Source of the DNA: Arsenophonus sp048493715
GTDB taxonomy: Bacteria > Pseudomonadota > Gammaproteobacteria > Enterobacterales > Enterobacteriaceae
NCBI GenBank assembly: GCA_048493715.1
Contig: JBGDCZ010000004.1
Coordinates: 1-64,000, forward strand
Reading direction: 5' to 3'
DNA length: 64,000 nucleotides
The notes under the pieces are model-generated. The model was not told where the DNA came from and did not search any database. It worked only from the letters and a program-made list of their open reading frames with translations. Position 1 is the first letter of the stretch. Each line of letters begins with the position of its first letter. Both the position numbers and the translations under genes were made by a program. Below are positions 8,207 through 17,764 of this stretch, piece after piece.

Positions 8207-9660
8207 ATGGTGAAGTTTTCTTTACCGAGTTCGCCATCAGCAGCGGATTATCTAATAGCAGCGCTAAAAGCGCCGGTTTATCAAATTGCACAAGTAACCC
8301 CATTACAGCCGATGAAAAAATTTCTGAGCGGTTTGATAATACTATTTTGGTTAAGCGTGAAGATCTTCAATTAATGCATAGTCTTAAGTTACGTGGCACT
8401 TATAACATGATTGCCGGTTTGTCAGCGGACAAGCGAGCGGCTGGTGTAATTACCGCTTCAGCTGGTAATCATGCTCAAGGCGTCACGTTATCAGCCAGCC
8501 GGATGGGGATCACTGCACTGATTGTGATACCATTAGCCACTTCAGATATTAAAGTTGATGCTGTTCGGTGTTTACAGGTTGAAGTCCTTTTACTATGGGG
8601 TAAATTTTGATGAGGCGAAAGTAAAAGCCATTGAAATTTCTGATCAGAAAGGATACACCTATGTGCCTCGTATTTTTGTGCCCGTTGGTGGTGGAGGATT
8701 GATTGCCGGCGTAGCGAGCCTGATCAAACAATTAATGCCTAAAATTAAAATTATTGCTGTTGAAGCAGAAGATGCCGCTTGTCTTAAAGCCGCTATAGCA
8801 GCGGGTCATCCGGTAGATTTAGCTAGGGTTTATTTTCTGAAGAGGTGGCAGTTAAGCGTATTGGCGATGAAACTTTTCGTCTGTGTCAAAAGTATATTGA
8901 TGATATTATTACCATGAATAGTGATAATATCTGTGCAGTTATTAAAGATTTATTTGAAGAGGTACGAACGGTAGCAGAGCCAGCCGGTGCATTGGCAGGT
9001 TTGAAGAAATATGTCCAGCAGCATGACATAAAAGGTGAACGTTTAGCGCATATTTTATCCGGCGCTAATATGAATTTTCATGGTTTACGTTATGTTTTAG
9101 AGCGTTGTGAGTTAGACGAACAACGAGAAGCATTATTCGCTGTCACTTATTCCTGAGCAAAAAGGGAGTTTTTTGCGCTTCTGCCAAGTATTGGGTGAGC
9201 GGGTTGTTACTGAATTTAATTATCGCTATAGCGATATAAATTCAGAACAAGCGTGTATTTTTGTTGGTATCCGATTGAACTATGGAGTTGAGGAATGTGC
9301 TGAAATCGTTCATGACTTACAGCTAGCCGGTTATGACGTTGCCAATCTTTCCCATGATGAAATGGCACAAACTTCATGTGCATTATTGGTGGGCGGCCGT
9401 CAACGCCGCTTAATGAGCGACTATTAAGTTTTGTCTTTCCCGAGTCTCCGGGCGCACTGCTTAAGTTTTTGCAAACACTAGGCACCTATTGGAATATTAC
9501 TCTTTTCATTATCGTAGTCATGGAACTGATTATGGGCGTGTCTTGGTGGTGTTTGAGCAATCCGATTCAGAAGCCCTTTTTGAGCGCCATCTTGCGGCCT
9601 TGGGTTATTATCACCATGATGAAACAAATAATGCCTCATTCAAATTCTTTTTAGCACCAC
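8207..9660 (+). pseudogene. ilvA: ilvA pseudogene, threonine deaminase
   Basis: Biosynthetic threonine dehydratase (514 aa in E. coli) in fragments. The N-terminus from ATG 8207 frameshifts before VKREDLQLMHSLKLRGTY, the PLP-lysine block, and again near 8590. An in-frame deletion of about 33 codons then joins GYTYVP to RIFVPVGGGGLIAG (about 8670). There are more shifts near 8830, 9150 and 9400. Regulatory-domain pieces such as PESPGALLKFLQTLGTYWNI and FHYRSHGTDYGRVLVVFE are recognisable, ending about 9660 at FKFFLAP. At least five lesions. It lies 20 bases after ilvD, as in the E. coli operon. Confidence 0.93.
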
Positions 9661-9667
9661 AAAGTAA

Positions 9668-10565
9668 TTATTGGTTGACCATCTTGGAAAGAGTCAGCAA
9701 TTGCCAGAATGCACGAATTAATGTTTCATTAAGGCGTTTGTTTAAAACACAAACACCAAGATCAAAAGTTCAACCAGGGAAATATGGTCAAGTTGCAGAA
9801 TACGATTGCGAACAGCTTCTGGGCTATTATCAACCACAACCTTTGGTATTAATGCAATACCACAACCGAGTGCAACCATCGATACAATGGCTTCGTGCCC
9901 TGATACAGTAGCATAAATTAACGGGTTATTAATAGCGCGAGGTGCTGAAACCAAAGCTCGATTTTTTTGCGGGCAGGGCCGTGTTCTGGCAGGATAAAGG
10001 GCACATGTTGCCAGTACGGTTGCTGTTGCGAAACTTGTTTACGAATAGTTTCAGCTAATAATGGAGCAATTAGCACTAGCGGAATTTCACCTATTTTATT
10101 AAATAGAATATTATCTGGCAATTTTTCCGGCAAACCAGCAATAGCTAGATTGGTAGCTTGTTTTACAACTTTATTGACTGCATTAGCTGTGTCGCCAGTG
10201 GTTAATTTAATTTCGATTAAAGGATTTTCTAACCGAAAGTTATCCAAGATCTTGGGGAAATGGCTATAAGCGGCCGTGACTGAGCAAAAAAGGCGTAGTC
10301 CGCCTATCAATAAGGTGCTCTGTTGGTTAAGTGAATGGCGAAGCTGCTGATATTGAGTGAGTGTTTGTTGGGCAAATTGTTTGCCTGCCTCGCTGAAACG
10401 TACGGTTCTATTATCACGTATAAATAAGATATGGCCAAAACCTTCTTCCAGTCGTTATATTTGACGAGACAGTGTTTATGGGCTGACATGCATTGCATTT
10501 GCGGTGCGCCCAAAATGGCAGCTGTCAGCTAGGTGTAAAAATAACTTTAAATCACGAATATCCAT
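9668..10565 (-). pseudogene. ilvY: ilvY pseudogene, LysR activator of ilvC
   Basis: LysR regulator convergent with ilvA. From ATG 10565: MDIRDLKLFLHLADSCHFGR, then two in-frame TAA stops inside the helix-turn-helix (at the S-P-S-T and Q-I-Q-R positions), and a small deletion before FAQQTLTQYQQLRHSLNQQ. The effector domain FCSVTAAYSHFPKILDNFR is preserved; a frameshift after IELWF is followed by NNPLIYATVSGHEAIVSMVA. A further shift precedes the end at TAA 9668. DNA binding is lost. Its normal partner ilvC is also reduced to a stub. Confidence 0.92.
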
Positions 10566-10593
10566 TACGCCCCCGGTGATAAAAAATGACCAT

Positions 10594-10620
10594 ACTATAT
10601 TGCAAAATTTGCAATATAGT
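10594..10620. promoter_or_regulatory. IlvY-type operator palindrome between ilvY and ilvC
   Basis: Perfect 13-bp inverted repeat, ACTATATTGCAAA (10594-10606) and TTTGCAATATAGT (10608-10620), around a single A. It lies in the ilvY-ilvC intergenic space, where E. coli IlvY binds TTGCAA-type sites. Position and core match support an IlvY operator; both the regulator and the target gene are broken, so the site is an orphan. Confidence 0.7.
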
Positions 10621-10669
10621 ATTTCAATATATCAATTTACGCAATATGTTGGATAACATATAGTGATCA

Positions 10670-10945
10670 TAAAAACGCTTATATGAGATGAATGTTGTTA
10701 TTTCCAATACTGCAGAATATGGTAATTATCTTTTCTCTTTTGCTACGATACCTTTGCTAAAGGATTTTATGGCAACTTTACAGCCAGGCGACTTAGCGAA
10801 AAATATGCCGGTTAGTCATATTGACAACAGACAGTTACGGGATGTAAATGAAGCGATTCGTAATCATCCCATTGAGATCATAGGTAAAAAACTGCGTAAT
10901 TATATGACCGATATGAAACGCATTGATTCTGTTAGATTAAAATAG
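10670..10945 (+). pseudogene. ilvC: ilvC 3' stub, ketol-acid reductoisomerase
   Basis: Only the last ~90 residues of IlvC remain: KRLYEMNVVISNTAEYGNYL through GDLAKNMPVSHIDNRQLRDV to KKLRNYMTDMKRIDSVRLK. The first ~400 codons, with the NADPH-binding and most catalytic residues, are absent: the stub starts about 50 bases after the operator palindrome. The frame itself is open, which suggests the deletion is recent. No function expected. Confidence 0.93.
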
Positions 10946-10951
10946 GGCAAT

Positions 10952-10972
10952 ACGGTAGAGTTTATCTACCGT
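10952..10972 (+). terminator. hairpin after ilvC stub
   Basis: Perfect 8-bp stem ACGGTAGA (10952-10959) / TCTACCGT (10965-10972) with a 5-base loop, six bases after the ilvC stop. No uridine run follows, so this is a candidate terminator only. Confidence 0.45.
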
Positions 10973-11048
10973 GCTATTGATAACATAATGATATAGTTAA
11001 GCAATTTTTAAATATCTCCATTATGCGATTGAAGTTAGAGAGCTCATA

Positions 11049-11648
11049 CTAAGTCAGAGTGTAATTCAAACGGACACAGATTTTCCACTTGCTATAACAA
11101 TACAAACCACTATCGGGTATTGCTATATGCCAGATTTGGTGAGAGTTTAAAATATCTTCCGATAGAGTCAGTGCTACACAAGTAGAAAGGGCATGTAAAG
11201 CGATACGATGCAACATTTCACTGACTGTGATCGATACATCTGTTAACACAGTGACTTTCTTGTAGTCATCAGCACGCCTAGACAGTGTGGTATGTGTCAC
11301 GCAATTTTGTGTCATCATGCCGCAAAGTATGAGTTCGTCTACGTTGAGTTGTTGCAGTGTTTCATGCAGTTTTGTGTCCTCAAAGCTGTCCGCAAAATGC
11401 TTGATTATTATAGGGGCGTCGGAAGCCTCAGTCAGAATTTTAGAATGAATCTTGACACCTTCACTATTCTTGTTGAAAAAAGGGACTATGCCGTGTGTTG
11501 GATCAGTGACATGCTGTACGAGAACTACAGGAATACCTTTGCCTTTAGCTTTACCAATTACCTTTACGATGGAGCAAAGAGTGGATTCAGTATTATTCAA
11601 AGGAAACGCTTCACCTGGAAAGTAATCGTTTTGTAAGTCGATAATAAG
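11049..11648 (-). CDS. isochorismatase-like cysteine hydrolase, start unclear (possible pseudogene)
   Basis: Cysteine hydrolase (isochorismatase fold). The catalytic-cysteine block ELILCGMMTQNCVTHTTLSR and the downstream VLTDVSITVSEMLHRIALHA are typical of the family. The family N-terminal motif LIIDLQNDYFPGEAFPL with the catalytic Asp is present in frame at about 11648-11600, but no ATG, GTG or TTG precedes it within a plausible distance; the first usable start is a TTG at 11600, after the motif. Either the start codon was lost or a rare start is used. The coordinates given cover the conserved domain. It is not part of the E. coli gene order here, and the substrate cannot be told. Confidence 0.6.
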   Translation of the reverse strand, partial: LIIDLQNDYFPGEAFPLNNTESTLCSIVKVIGKAKGKGIPVVLVQHVTDPTHGIVPFFNKNSEGVKIHSKILTEASDAPIIIKHFADSFEDTKLHETLQQLNVDELILCGMMTQNCVTHTTLSRRADDYKKVTVLTDVSITVSEMLHRIALHALSTCVALTLSEDILNSHQIWHIAIPDSGLYCYSKWKICVRLNYTLT

Positions 11649-11833
11649 TCGAACATATATAAGCGTGCTATTGAAACTAATCTGTAAAACCCACGATAAT
11701 TGGCTTAATGCGCTTTTCGTTTCTGAAATAGCCGTTTTTCATTTGATGTCAAACGGTTTTTAGAGGTTAAGCTTTGTGCTGTGCAACTGCTGAAGGTTAG
11801 TAATTTTCAAATGTAGAATAAAAATGTACTTAA

Positions 11834-11849
11834 CGTACGTTTCCGTACG
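11834..11849. other. CGTACG inverted repeat
   Basis: Two copies of the self-complementary hexamer CGTACG (11834-11839 and 11844-11849) separated by four bases, able to form a hairpin. It lies just beyond the stop of the small minus-strand frame at 11858 and could end its transcript or be a regulator site. Nothing else is visible between 11660 and 11857. Confidence 0.35.
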
Positions 11850-11857
11850 GTTGGGTT

Positions 11858-12058
11858 TTAGAATCCTTCAATAGCTAATGCTACCAAGGTAGCATAATGC
11901 TGTTGAGGGGAAAATTTATCTAAGTCTTTAAGGGTGATCCGGTGAATATGATAATCTGTAACTAAAATGAACAGCAGAAAAAATAGCAGTACTAGAGTTA
12001 AGTATGGAACACTAAGAAAATAGTAGAAAGTAAATAAAGAGAGGAATAAGATAGACAA
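11858..12058 (-). CDS. hypothetical 66-aa membrane-like peptide
   Basis: Open frame with a very hydrophobic first half (about residues 2-34, rich in Phe, Leu and Tyr) and a more polar end, HRITLKDLDKFSPQQHYATL. I do not recognise it. It lies downstream of, and on the same strand as, the RTX fragment, and could be debris of a neighbouring gene. There is no good ribosome site. Low confidence that it is expressed. Confidence 0.25.
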   Translation of the reverse strand: MSILFLSLFTFYYFLSVPYLTLVLLFFLLFILVTDYHIHRITLKDLDKFSPQQHYATLVALAIEGF

Positions 12059-12098
12059 TATTTTATCTAGTGCCGGTAAATTATTTACAAAAACATAT

Positions 12099-12520
12099 TA
12101 ATGTTAGTTATATCGTTCATTTCACCTATGATGTTGATTTGAAACTCTCCTACCCCATCACCATTATGATCCAGTAATACTTTTGTTAGATTTTCTTCTT
12201 TATTGTAACTAAGTAACATTTCATTTTTCCTATGAGTAAAATGATCGACTAATTCAATAGCAACATATTTATCATTAGTCTATGTTAAATGTGGAAATAT
12301 CAATTTTGTCTTTACCCACCTCAAAATCGGTAATGACATCTGGCGATTGAGACAAAGAATCATCTAGTGATAAGTAGTTAAAAATATCATTACCACTACC
12401 GCCGAATAATATATTGTCCCTCTTACCACCGGATAATTTATCATCGCCGTTATTACCAAATAACGTATCTTTACCATCACCACCGGATAGATTATCGTTT
12501 TTATAAGTACCATTGAGCAT
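12099..12520 (-). pseudogene. C-terminal fragment of an RTX serralysin-type metalloprotease
   Basis: Minus-strand fragment with tandem RTX calcium-binding nonapeptides (NLSGGDGKDTLFGNNGDDKL, then SGGKRDNILFGGSGNDIF), followed by SPDVITDFEVGKDKIDISTF, the M10 peptidase C-terminal domain. The frame ends at a stop after FNID. Similarity resumes in the +1 frame as KYVAIELVDHF...NEMLLSYNKEENLTKVLLDH and ends near 12099 with a NINMFL tail. The catalytic zinc-protease domain is missing. Remnant of a secreted (type I) virulence-type protease; not functional. Confidence 0.75.
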
Positions 12521-13007
12521 TAAATTATTTGCATTTAGGTATTTCCTTTATTTGTTGTATCTGATTAAATTATAAATTAGGTTAAAAGTACTAATAGCTT
12601 TTGTCGCATTTGATCGGATTTTTCAAATCTTTGTCCTTTTTAAAAAGGAAAAGTTAGCGGTTAGTTGTGATAAGCACCAGCTTTTAAGCAGTAACTGCAA
12701 TGGTAGTTTCACACCCATAGTTAGTTCAAATATGCTATAGGGTTTAGCTAGCGGTAAATCAACGGCAACAATGCGCTAATTACTTGTTTTTCAGCTTTGT
12801 TTACTAGTGGCATGAAATAACTCTGGGAAAAATGTACCATCAATTCGTCATGATACGAGGGTATTGAAATTTTATCTCTGATATGAGTTTTCAGTGGTTA
12901 TACTTTAATCACTAAATAGCGAATTTTTTATTACATTTTTTACTTATTTGCTTTCTGATACAATTTTAAATTACGACAAATAATAAAAAATGCTCAGTTA
13001 ATACTCT
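12521..13007. other. gene-free stretch before rep, with coding-like debris
   Basis: No intact gene. On the minus strand between about 12860 and 12650, short open pieces (DGTFFPELFHATSK and, after stops, IVAVDLPLAKPYSIFELTMG) look like decayed coding sequence, but I cannot name the family. The right end should hold the rep promoter; no promoter is assigned. Confidence 0.3.
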
Positions 13008-15026
13008 ATGCGATTAAATTATAATCAACAACAAGCGGTTGAATATGTCGACGGTCCCTGTTTAGTCTTGGCTGGAGCTGGTTCAGGTAAAACCCGTGTT
13101 ATTACTAATAAAATTGCCTACTTAATTCGTCATTGTGGCTATTTGCCACGTCAGGTGGTAGCGGTTACTTTCACCAACAAAGCCGCTAGAGAGATGAAAG
13201 AGCGAGTTGGGCAAATGTTAGAAAAAAAAGAAACCAGAGAATTAATTGTTTCAACTTTTCATACCTTAGGGTTGGAAATTATTAAACGAGAACATAGTAT
13301 ATTAGGCATAAAGGAAAATTTTTCGTTATTTGATGAACACGATCAAATGGCTCTGCTTAAAGAGCTAACATTTGATTTGCTAGAAGATGATAAAGATCTA
13401 TTACACCAATTAGCCTCTACAATCTCTAACTGGAAAAGTGATCTATTGACAGCCAGACAAGTTATGGCACAGGTAAAATCGGAAAAAGAACAGCGATTTT
13501 CTGAATGTTATCGGCGTTATGAATTGCATTTATCAAGCTGTAATGTCGTTGATTTTGATGATTTGATTACTAAACCGACACGGTTGCTGGATGAAAATGA
13601 AGAAGTGCGTACGTGTTGGCAGCAAAAGATCCGTTATCTGCTGGTGGATGAATATCAAGATACCAATACTAGCCAGTATCAACTGGTTAAATTGTTAGTT
13701 GGTCAACGAGGATGTTTCACTGTTGTCGGTGATGATGATCAATCTATTTATTCTTGGCGTGGTGCACAACCGCAAAATTTAGCTTTACTAAAAACCGATT
13801 TCCCTCAGCTCAATGTGATTAAATTGGAGCAAAATTATCGCTCTTCTGGTCGTATTCTAAAAGCCGCTAATATACTGATTGCTAATAATCCTCATGTTTT
13901 TGATAAAAAATTATTTTCTGAATTGGGTTATGGTGAAGCGCTAAAAGTTATCACTGCTAATAATGAGGAACATGAAGCAGAGCGTGTGATCGGCGAATTG
14001 GTGGCCCATCATTTTGTGAATGAAACCCAATACAAAGATTATGCTATTTTATATCGTGGTAACCATCAATCACGTATATTTGAAAAATTGTTGTTACAAA
14101 ACCGTATTCCTTACCGTATTTCAGGTGGAACTTCGTTTTTTTCACGTTCAGAAATTAAAGATATATTGGCTTATTTGCGGATATTAACCAATTCGGATGA
14201 TGATAGTGCATTTCTACGTATTGTTAATACACCTAAACGTGAAATTGGCCCGAAAACAATTCAAAAATTGGGAGAATGGGCTATTTTGCGCCAAAAAAGT
14301 CTATTTGCAGCCAGCTTTGATGTAGGACTTGAACAAACATTAACCGGCCGAGGTTTGACGGCATTACAACATTTCACTAATTGGTTAGCCAAGATTACCA
14401 AACGCGCTGAAAGAGAGCCACTGCTTGCAGTCAGAGATCTACTGCATGACATAGATTATGAAAGCTGGTTATATGAAACATCAAATAGTACCAAAGCAGC
14501 TGAGATACGGATGAAAAATATTAATCAACTGTTTGGTTGGATGGATGATATGATTAATGGTAATGATATCGATGAGGCGATGACTTTATCGCAGGTTGTA
14601 TCACGTTTTACCTTGCGGGATATGATTGAGCGTGGAGAAACGGCTGAAGAGTTAGATCATGTGCAATTAATGACTCTGCATGCCTCTAAGGGACTCGAAT
14701 TTCCTTACGTTTTTTTAGTTGGTATGGAAGAAGGATTATTACCCCATCAAACCAGTATTGATGAAGATAATGTCGATGAAGAACGTCGGCTTGCTTATGT
14801 GGGCATAACTCGCGCTCAACGAGAGTTATTTTTTACTCATTGTCGGGAGCGACGACAATATGGTGAACTTATTCGACCAGAGATTAGTCGTTTTTTACAT
14901 GAATTACCGCAAGATGATTTGAGCTGGGAGCATAATAAAAAAATGGTGACAGCAGAACAGCGGATGGAAAAAGGACAGTCTGCTATTGCTGATATCAGAG
15001 CGAGATTAGGGTTAAATAAAAAATAA
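13008..15026 (+). CDS. rep: Rep, ATP-dependent 3'-5' DNA helicase
   Basis: Superfamily 1A helicase, 672 aa (673 in E. coli), that clears proteins from DNA ahead of the replication fork and interacts with DnaB. Motifs are all present: Walker A GAGSGKT at residues 23-29, VDEYQDTNTSQ (motif II), VGDDDQSIYSWRGA (III), LEQNYRSSGRILKAAN (IV), LMTLHASKGLEFP (V) and RRLAYVGITRA (VI). The start MRLNYNQQQAVEYV matches the family. It is an intact gene immediately beside extensive pseudogenes. Together with uvrD (47382) the window carries both enterobacterial SF1A paralogues. Confidence 0.97.
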   Translation: MRLNYNQQQAVEYVDGPCLVLAGAGSGKTRVITNKIAYLIRHCGYLPRQVVAVTFTNKAAREMKERVGQMLEKKETRELIVSTFHTLGLEIIKREHSILGIKENFSLFDEHDQMALLKELTFDLLEDDKDLLHQLASTISNWKSDLLTARQVMAQVKSEKEQRFSECYRRYELHLSSCNVVDFDDLITKPTRLLDENEEVRTCWQQKIRYLLVDEYQDTNTSQYQLVKLLVGQRGCFTVVGDDDQSIYSWRGAQPQNLALLKTDFPQLNVIKLEQNYRSSGRILKAANILIANNPHVFDKKLFSELGYGEALKVITANNEEHEAERVIGELVAHHFVNETQYKDYAILYRGNHQSRIFEKLLLQNRIPYRISGGTSFFSRSEIKDILAYLRILTNSDDDSAFLRIVNTPKREIGPKTIQKLGEWAILRQKSLFAASFDVGLEQTLTGRGLTALQHFTNWLAKITKRAEREPLLAVRDLLHDIDYESWLYETSNSTKAAEIRMKNINQLFGWMDDMINGNDIDEAMTLSQVVSRFTLRDMIERGETAEELDHVQLMTLHASKGLEFPYVFLVGMEEGLLPHQTSIDEDNVDEERRLAYVGITRAQRELFFTHCRERRQYGELIRPEISRFLHELPQDDLSWEHNKKMVTAEQRMEKGQSAIADIRARLGLNKK

Positions 15027-15070
15027 ATTTTACTCAACCAAACGCATTAAATTTATTGTATTAATTCAGA

Positions 15071-16352
15071 TTATTCTTCTAATATCAGAGACCAATTTAT
15101 TTTACTTTGCCATTGGATTTCTTGCTGTAAATTTTCATAACAGAGCGGATGTTCCAATAACCATTGATAGGGTTGCGTGAGAATTAAGGTTTCTTTATGT
15201 GCTCTAAGGTTGTAATAACGGTATAGTATTATCACGACGCGGGAGAGTAAAAATTATCGCAAGCCTTAAAAGCCGACAAAGAAGAATAGCTTGTTGTAGC
15301 GGGATAGCCGTTTGTTGGGTAAGTTCCGCTAAATCTATCGGGCCAGTTTGATTTTTTAGTAAGATAGCTAAAAAGCGTTTTTGCGCAAGTGTATAGCCTG
15401 GCATATCTAGATGGCTGATAAGATAGTGGGCATGGTGAGTAGCACGGCGGGCATTGATACATAAGCCAATTTCATGTAAAGCGCTAGCGCCTTTTAATAA
15501 CTCATCAACTTGGTGATTATCATGATAAAAATTTTTCTTTAATTTTGAATAAAAATATTCTGTTAGTCTCTTTACTCGATTAGCTTGTTCAATATCAAGT
15601 TGAAAGCGTTTTTTACAGCTGTGATCGTCGCTTTTTTTAATAATTGTAATTTATCTAGCGTAATATGTTCATCCATTCCCCGGCTACCAGCATGATTTCT
15701 TGAATAGCTTGTATAGTACCTGAAGCGCCGACGCAAATTTGCCAATTTTGCCAATAAGTTGGTTTGCTATCGGTTTAATAATGTTATGAGCAGTAGTTTC
15801 AGCTTGAGCAAAATTTTCTTCTGTTAGATTACGATCTTTAAAATAGTGTTCAAGCCAGGTAATGCAACTCATATTGAAGCTAACCAGTTGGCTATGCTTA
15901 GCCTGGGCATCTAATGATTTCAGTACTGGCACCGTCAATGTCTATCACTAATCGTTTATCTGAACCGCCAGTGGTATGTGCGACACCCTGATAAATGAGT
16001 TGCGCTTTTTTTTCTCCAGTAATAATTCTGATTGGGGATGCCCCAGAATATATTCGCCTTGCTTAATGAAAAAGGCAGCATTCTTCGTGAAACGAAGTGT
16101 TGTGATCGCAACAATTTGCACTTGTTCAGTAGGAAGATCTTGTAAATATTCGGAAAAAAGCTGCAAACATTGCCAGCCGTGCTCCATTGCTTGTTGAGAT
16201 AAATAGTTATTTTCATCCAGGCCAACGGCGAGCCTGACTTTACGCTTGATGCGGGCAAGGGTCTGTACACAACCAAAAATTTTTCGTACCATTATCATAT
16301 GAAAGCTGTTAGAACCAAGATCGATTGCTGCGTAAAGTGATGTTTTTAACAT
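15071..16352 (-). pseudogene. gppA: gppA pseudogene, pppGpp phosphatase / exopolyphosphatase
   Basis: Remains of GppA (494 aa in E. coli), which converts pppGpp to ppGpp. The N-terminus from ATG 16352 is clear: MLKTSLYAAIDLGSNSFHMI, then LARIKRKVRLAVGLDENNYL. It degenerates after FIKQGEYILGHPQ; the second ASKHA half survives only as pieces in different frames, such as FNMSCITWLEHYFKDRNLTE, then MDEHITLDKLQLLKKA, then the HD-like C-terminus LCRLLRLAIIFT. It ends near WQSKINW...LEE at TAA 15071. Many frameshifts. It begins 8 bases after the rhlB stop, so it was an rhlB-gppA unit. Confidence 0.92.
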
Positions 16353-16359
16353 AAGCTTA

Positions 16360-17643
16360 TTAGCTCGGACGCTTACGAGTATTACGTGAATTGTTATGTC
16401 GGCTTTGAGTATTATTACGGCGTGCTCCATTGGTACGTGCATGACGACGCGGTTTTGGTGTTGGTAAATCTTGCAATAACACCTCACTGTTGTATTTGCT
16501 TACCGGGATCTGATGCTGAATATACTCTTCAATCGCAGGTAGATTTAAAGCATACTCTTCACAAGCCAGACTAATCGAATGACCACTTTCACCAGCGCGT
16601 CCGGTACGACCGATACGATGAACATAATCTTCACAATCATCAGGTAGATCATAATTAAATACATGAGTGACAGATGGGATATGTAAACCTCTGGCAGCAA
16701 CATCTGTTGCGACTAAGATATCTAAATGACCTTGAGTGAACTGTTCAAGAATACGTAAGCGTTTTTTTTGTGCCACATCACCGGTTAGTAAGCCAACTCG
16801 ATGACCATCAGCAGCAAGGTGAGCCCAGATATCTTCACAGCGATGTTTGGTATTAGCAAAAATTATACATCTTTCTGGCCACTCCTCTTCGATTAAAGTT
16901 TGTAATAACCGCATTTTTTCTTCGTTAGAAGGGTAGAAAAGTTCTTCTTTAATGCGATGACCTGTTTTTTGTTGAGGTTCTACCTCAATATATTCGGGTT
17001 GATTCATTTGTTCAAATGCCAGTTCTTGAACACGATAAGAAAGTGTTGCGGAAAAAAGTAAATTCAGGCGTTGGGTGGCAGGTGGCATTCGACGAAATAA
17101 CCAACGAATATCTTTGATAAAACCAAGATCATACATGCGGTCAGCCTCATCAAGTACCACAACCTGAATAAGACCTAAATGGATATGGCCTTGTTTAGTA
17201 TAATCGATTAAGCGTCCGGTCGTACCGATAAGAATATCAACTCCTGACTGGAGCACATGAAGTTGTTCTTCGTAGCCATCACCACCATAAGCTAAGCCCA
17301 TTTTTAAGCCGGTTATAGCAGCTAATTCTTTTGCGTCGGCGTATATCTGAACAGCTAATTCCCGTGTAGGAGCCATAATCAGAGCTCTGGGTTGATTAAC
17401 TTGACGATCTGAATTTGTTAGATGTGTTAGTAAATAATGAAAAGTTGAGGTAAGAAAAGCCAATGTCTTACCCGTTCCTGTTTGTGCCTGCCCTGCAACA
17501 TCACGGCCTTCTACAGTAAAAGGCAATGTTGACGCTTGTATTGGCGTGCAATTATGAAAGCCTTTTTCATTAAGGGCTTCAATAACTTTAGGGTGTAAGG
17601 CGAAGTCTATAAACTTCTTGTCTGTCAAATGTGTTTTACTCAT
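16360..17643 (-). CDS. rhlB: RhlB, DEAD-box RNA helicase of the degradosome
   Basis: 427 aa (421 in E. coli). ATP-dependent RNA helicase that unwinds structured RNA for RNase E/PNPase. N-terminal Q motif around HNCTPIQASTLPF, Walker A AQTGTGKT, PTRELAVQIYADAKELA, LDEADRMYD, FSATLS, and HRIGRTGRAGESGHS in order. A basic, Arg/Asn-rich tail (about the last 30 residues) resembles the family RNA-binding extension. Divergent from trxA; followed by the gppA pseudogene. Confidence 0.96.
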   Translation of the reverse strand: MSKTHLTDKKFIDFALHPKVIEALNEKGFHNCTPIQASTLPFTVEGRDVAGQAQTGTGKTLAFLTSTFHYLLTHLTNSDRQVNQPRALIMAPTRELAVQIYADAKELAAITGLKMGLAYGGDGYEEQLHVLQSGVDILIGTTGRLIDYTKQGHIHLGLIQVVVLDEADRMYDLGFIKDIRWLFRRMPPATQRLNLLFSATLSYRVQELAFEQMNQPEYIEVEPQQKTGHRIKEELFYPSNEEKMRLLQTLIEEEWPERCIIFANTKHRCEDIWAHLAADGHRVGLLTGDVAQKKRLRILEQFTQGHLDILVATDVAARGLHIPSVTHVFNYDLPDDCEDYVHRIGRTGRAGESGHSISLACEEYALNLPAIEEYIQHQIPVSKYNSEVLLQDLPTPKPRRHARTNGARRNNTQSRHNNSRNTRKRPS

Positions 17644-17764
17644 AGTGCGTTAGAATATCAGTTAGCAGTTGCTTTATAAAAGAAATTTGTTTGAAATAAA
17701 GCAAACATAGTTAAATTAATGTTAGACTGAAACGACATAAAAACTTGATCCTTGGAGTATCGCA

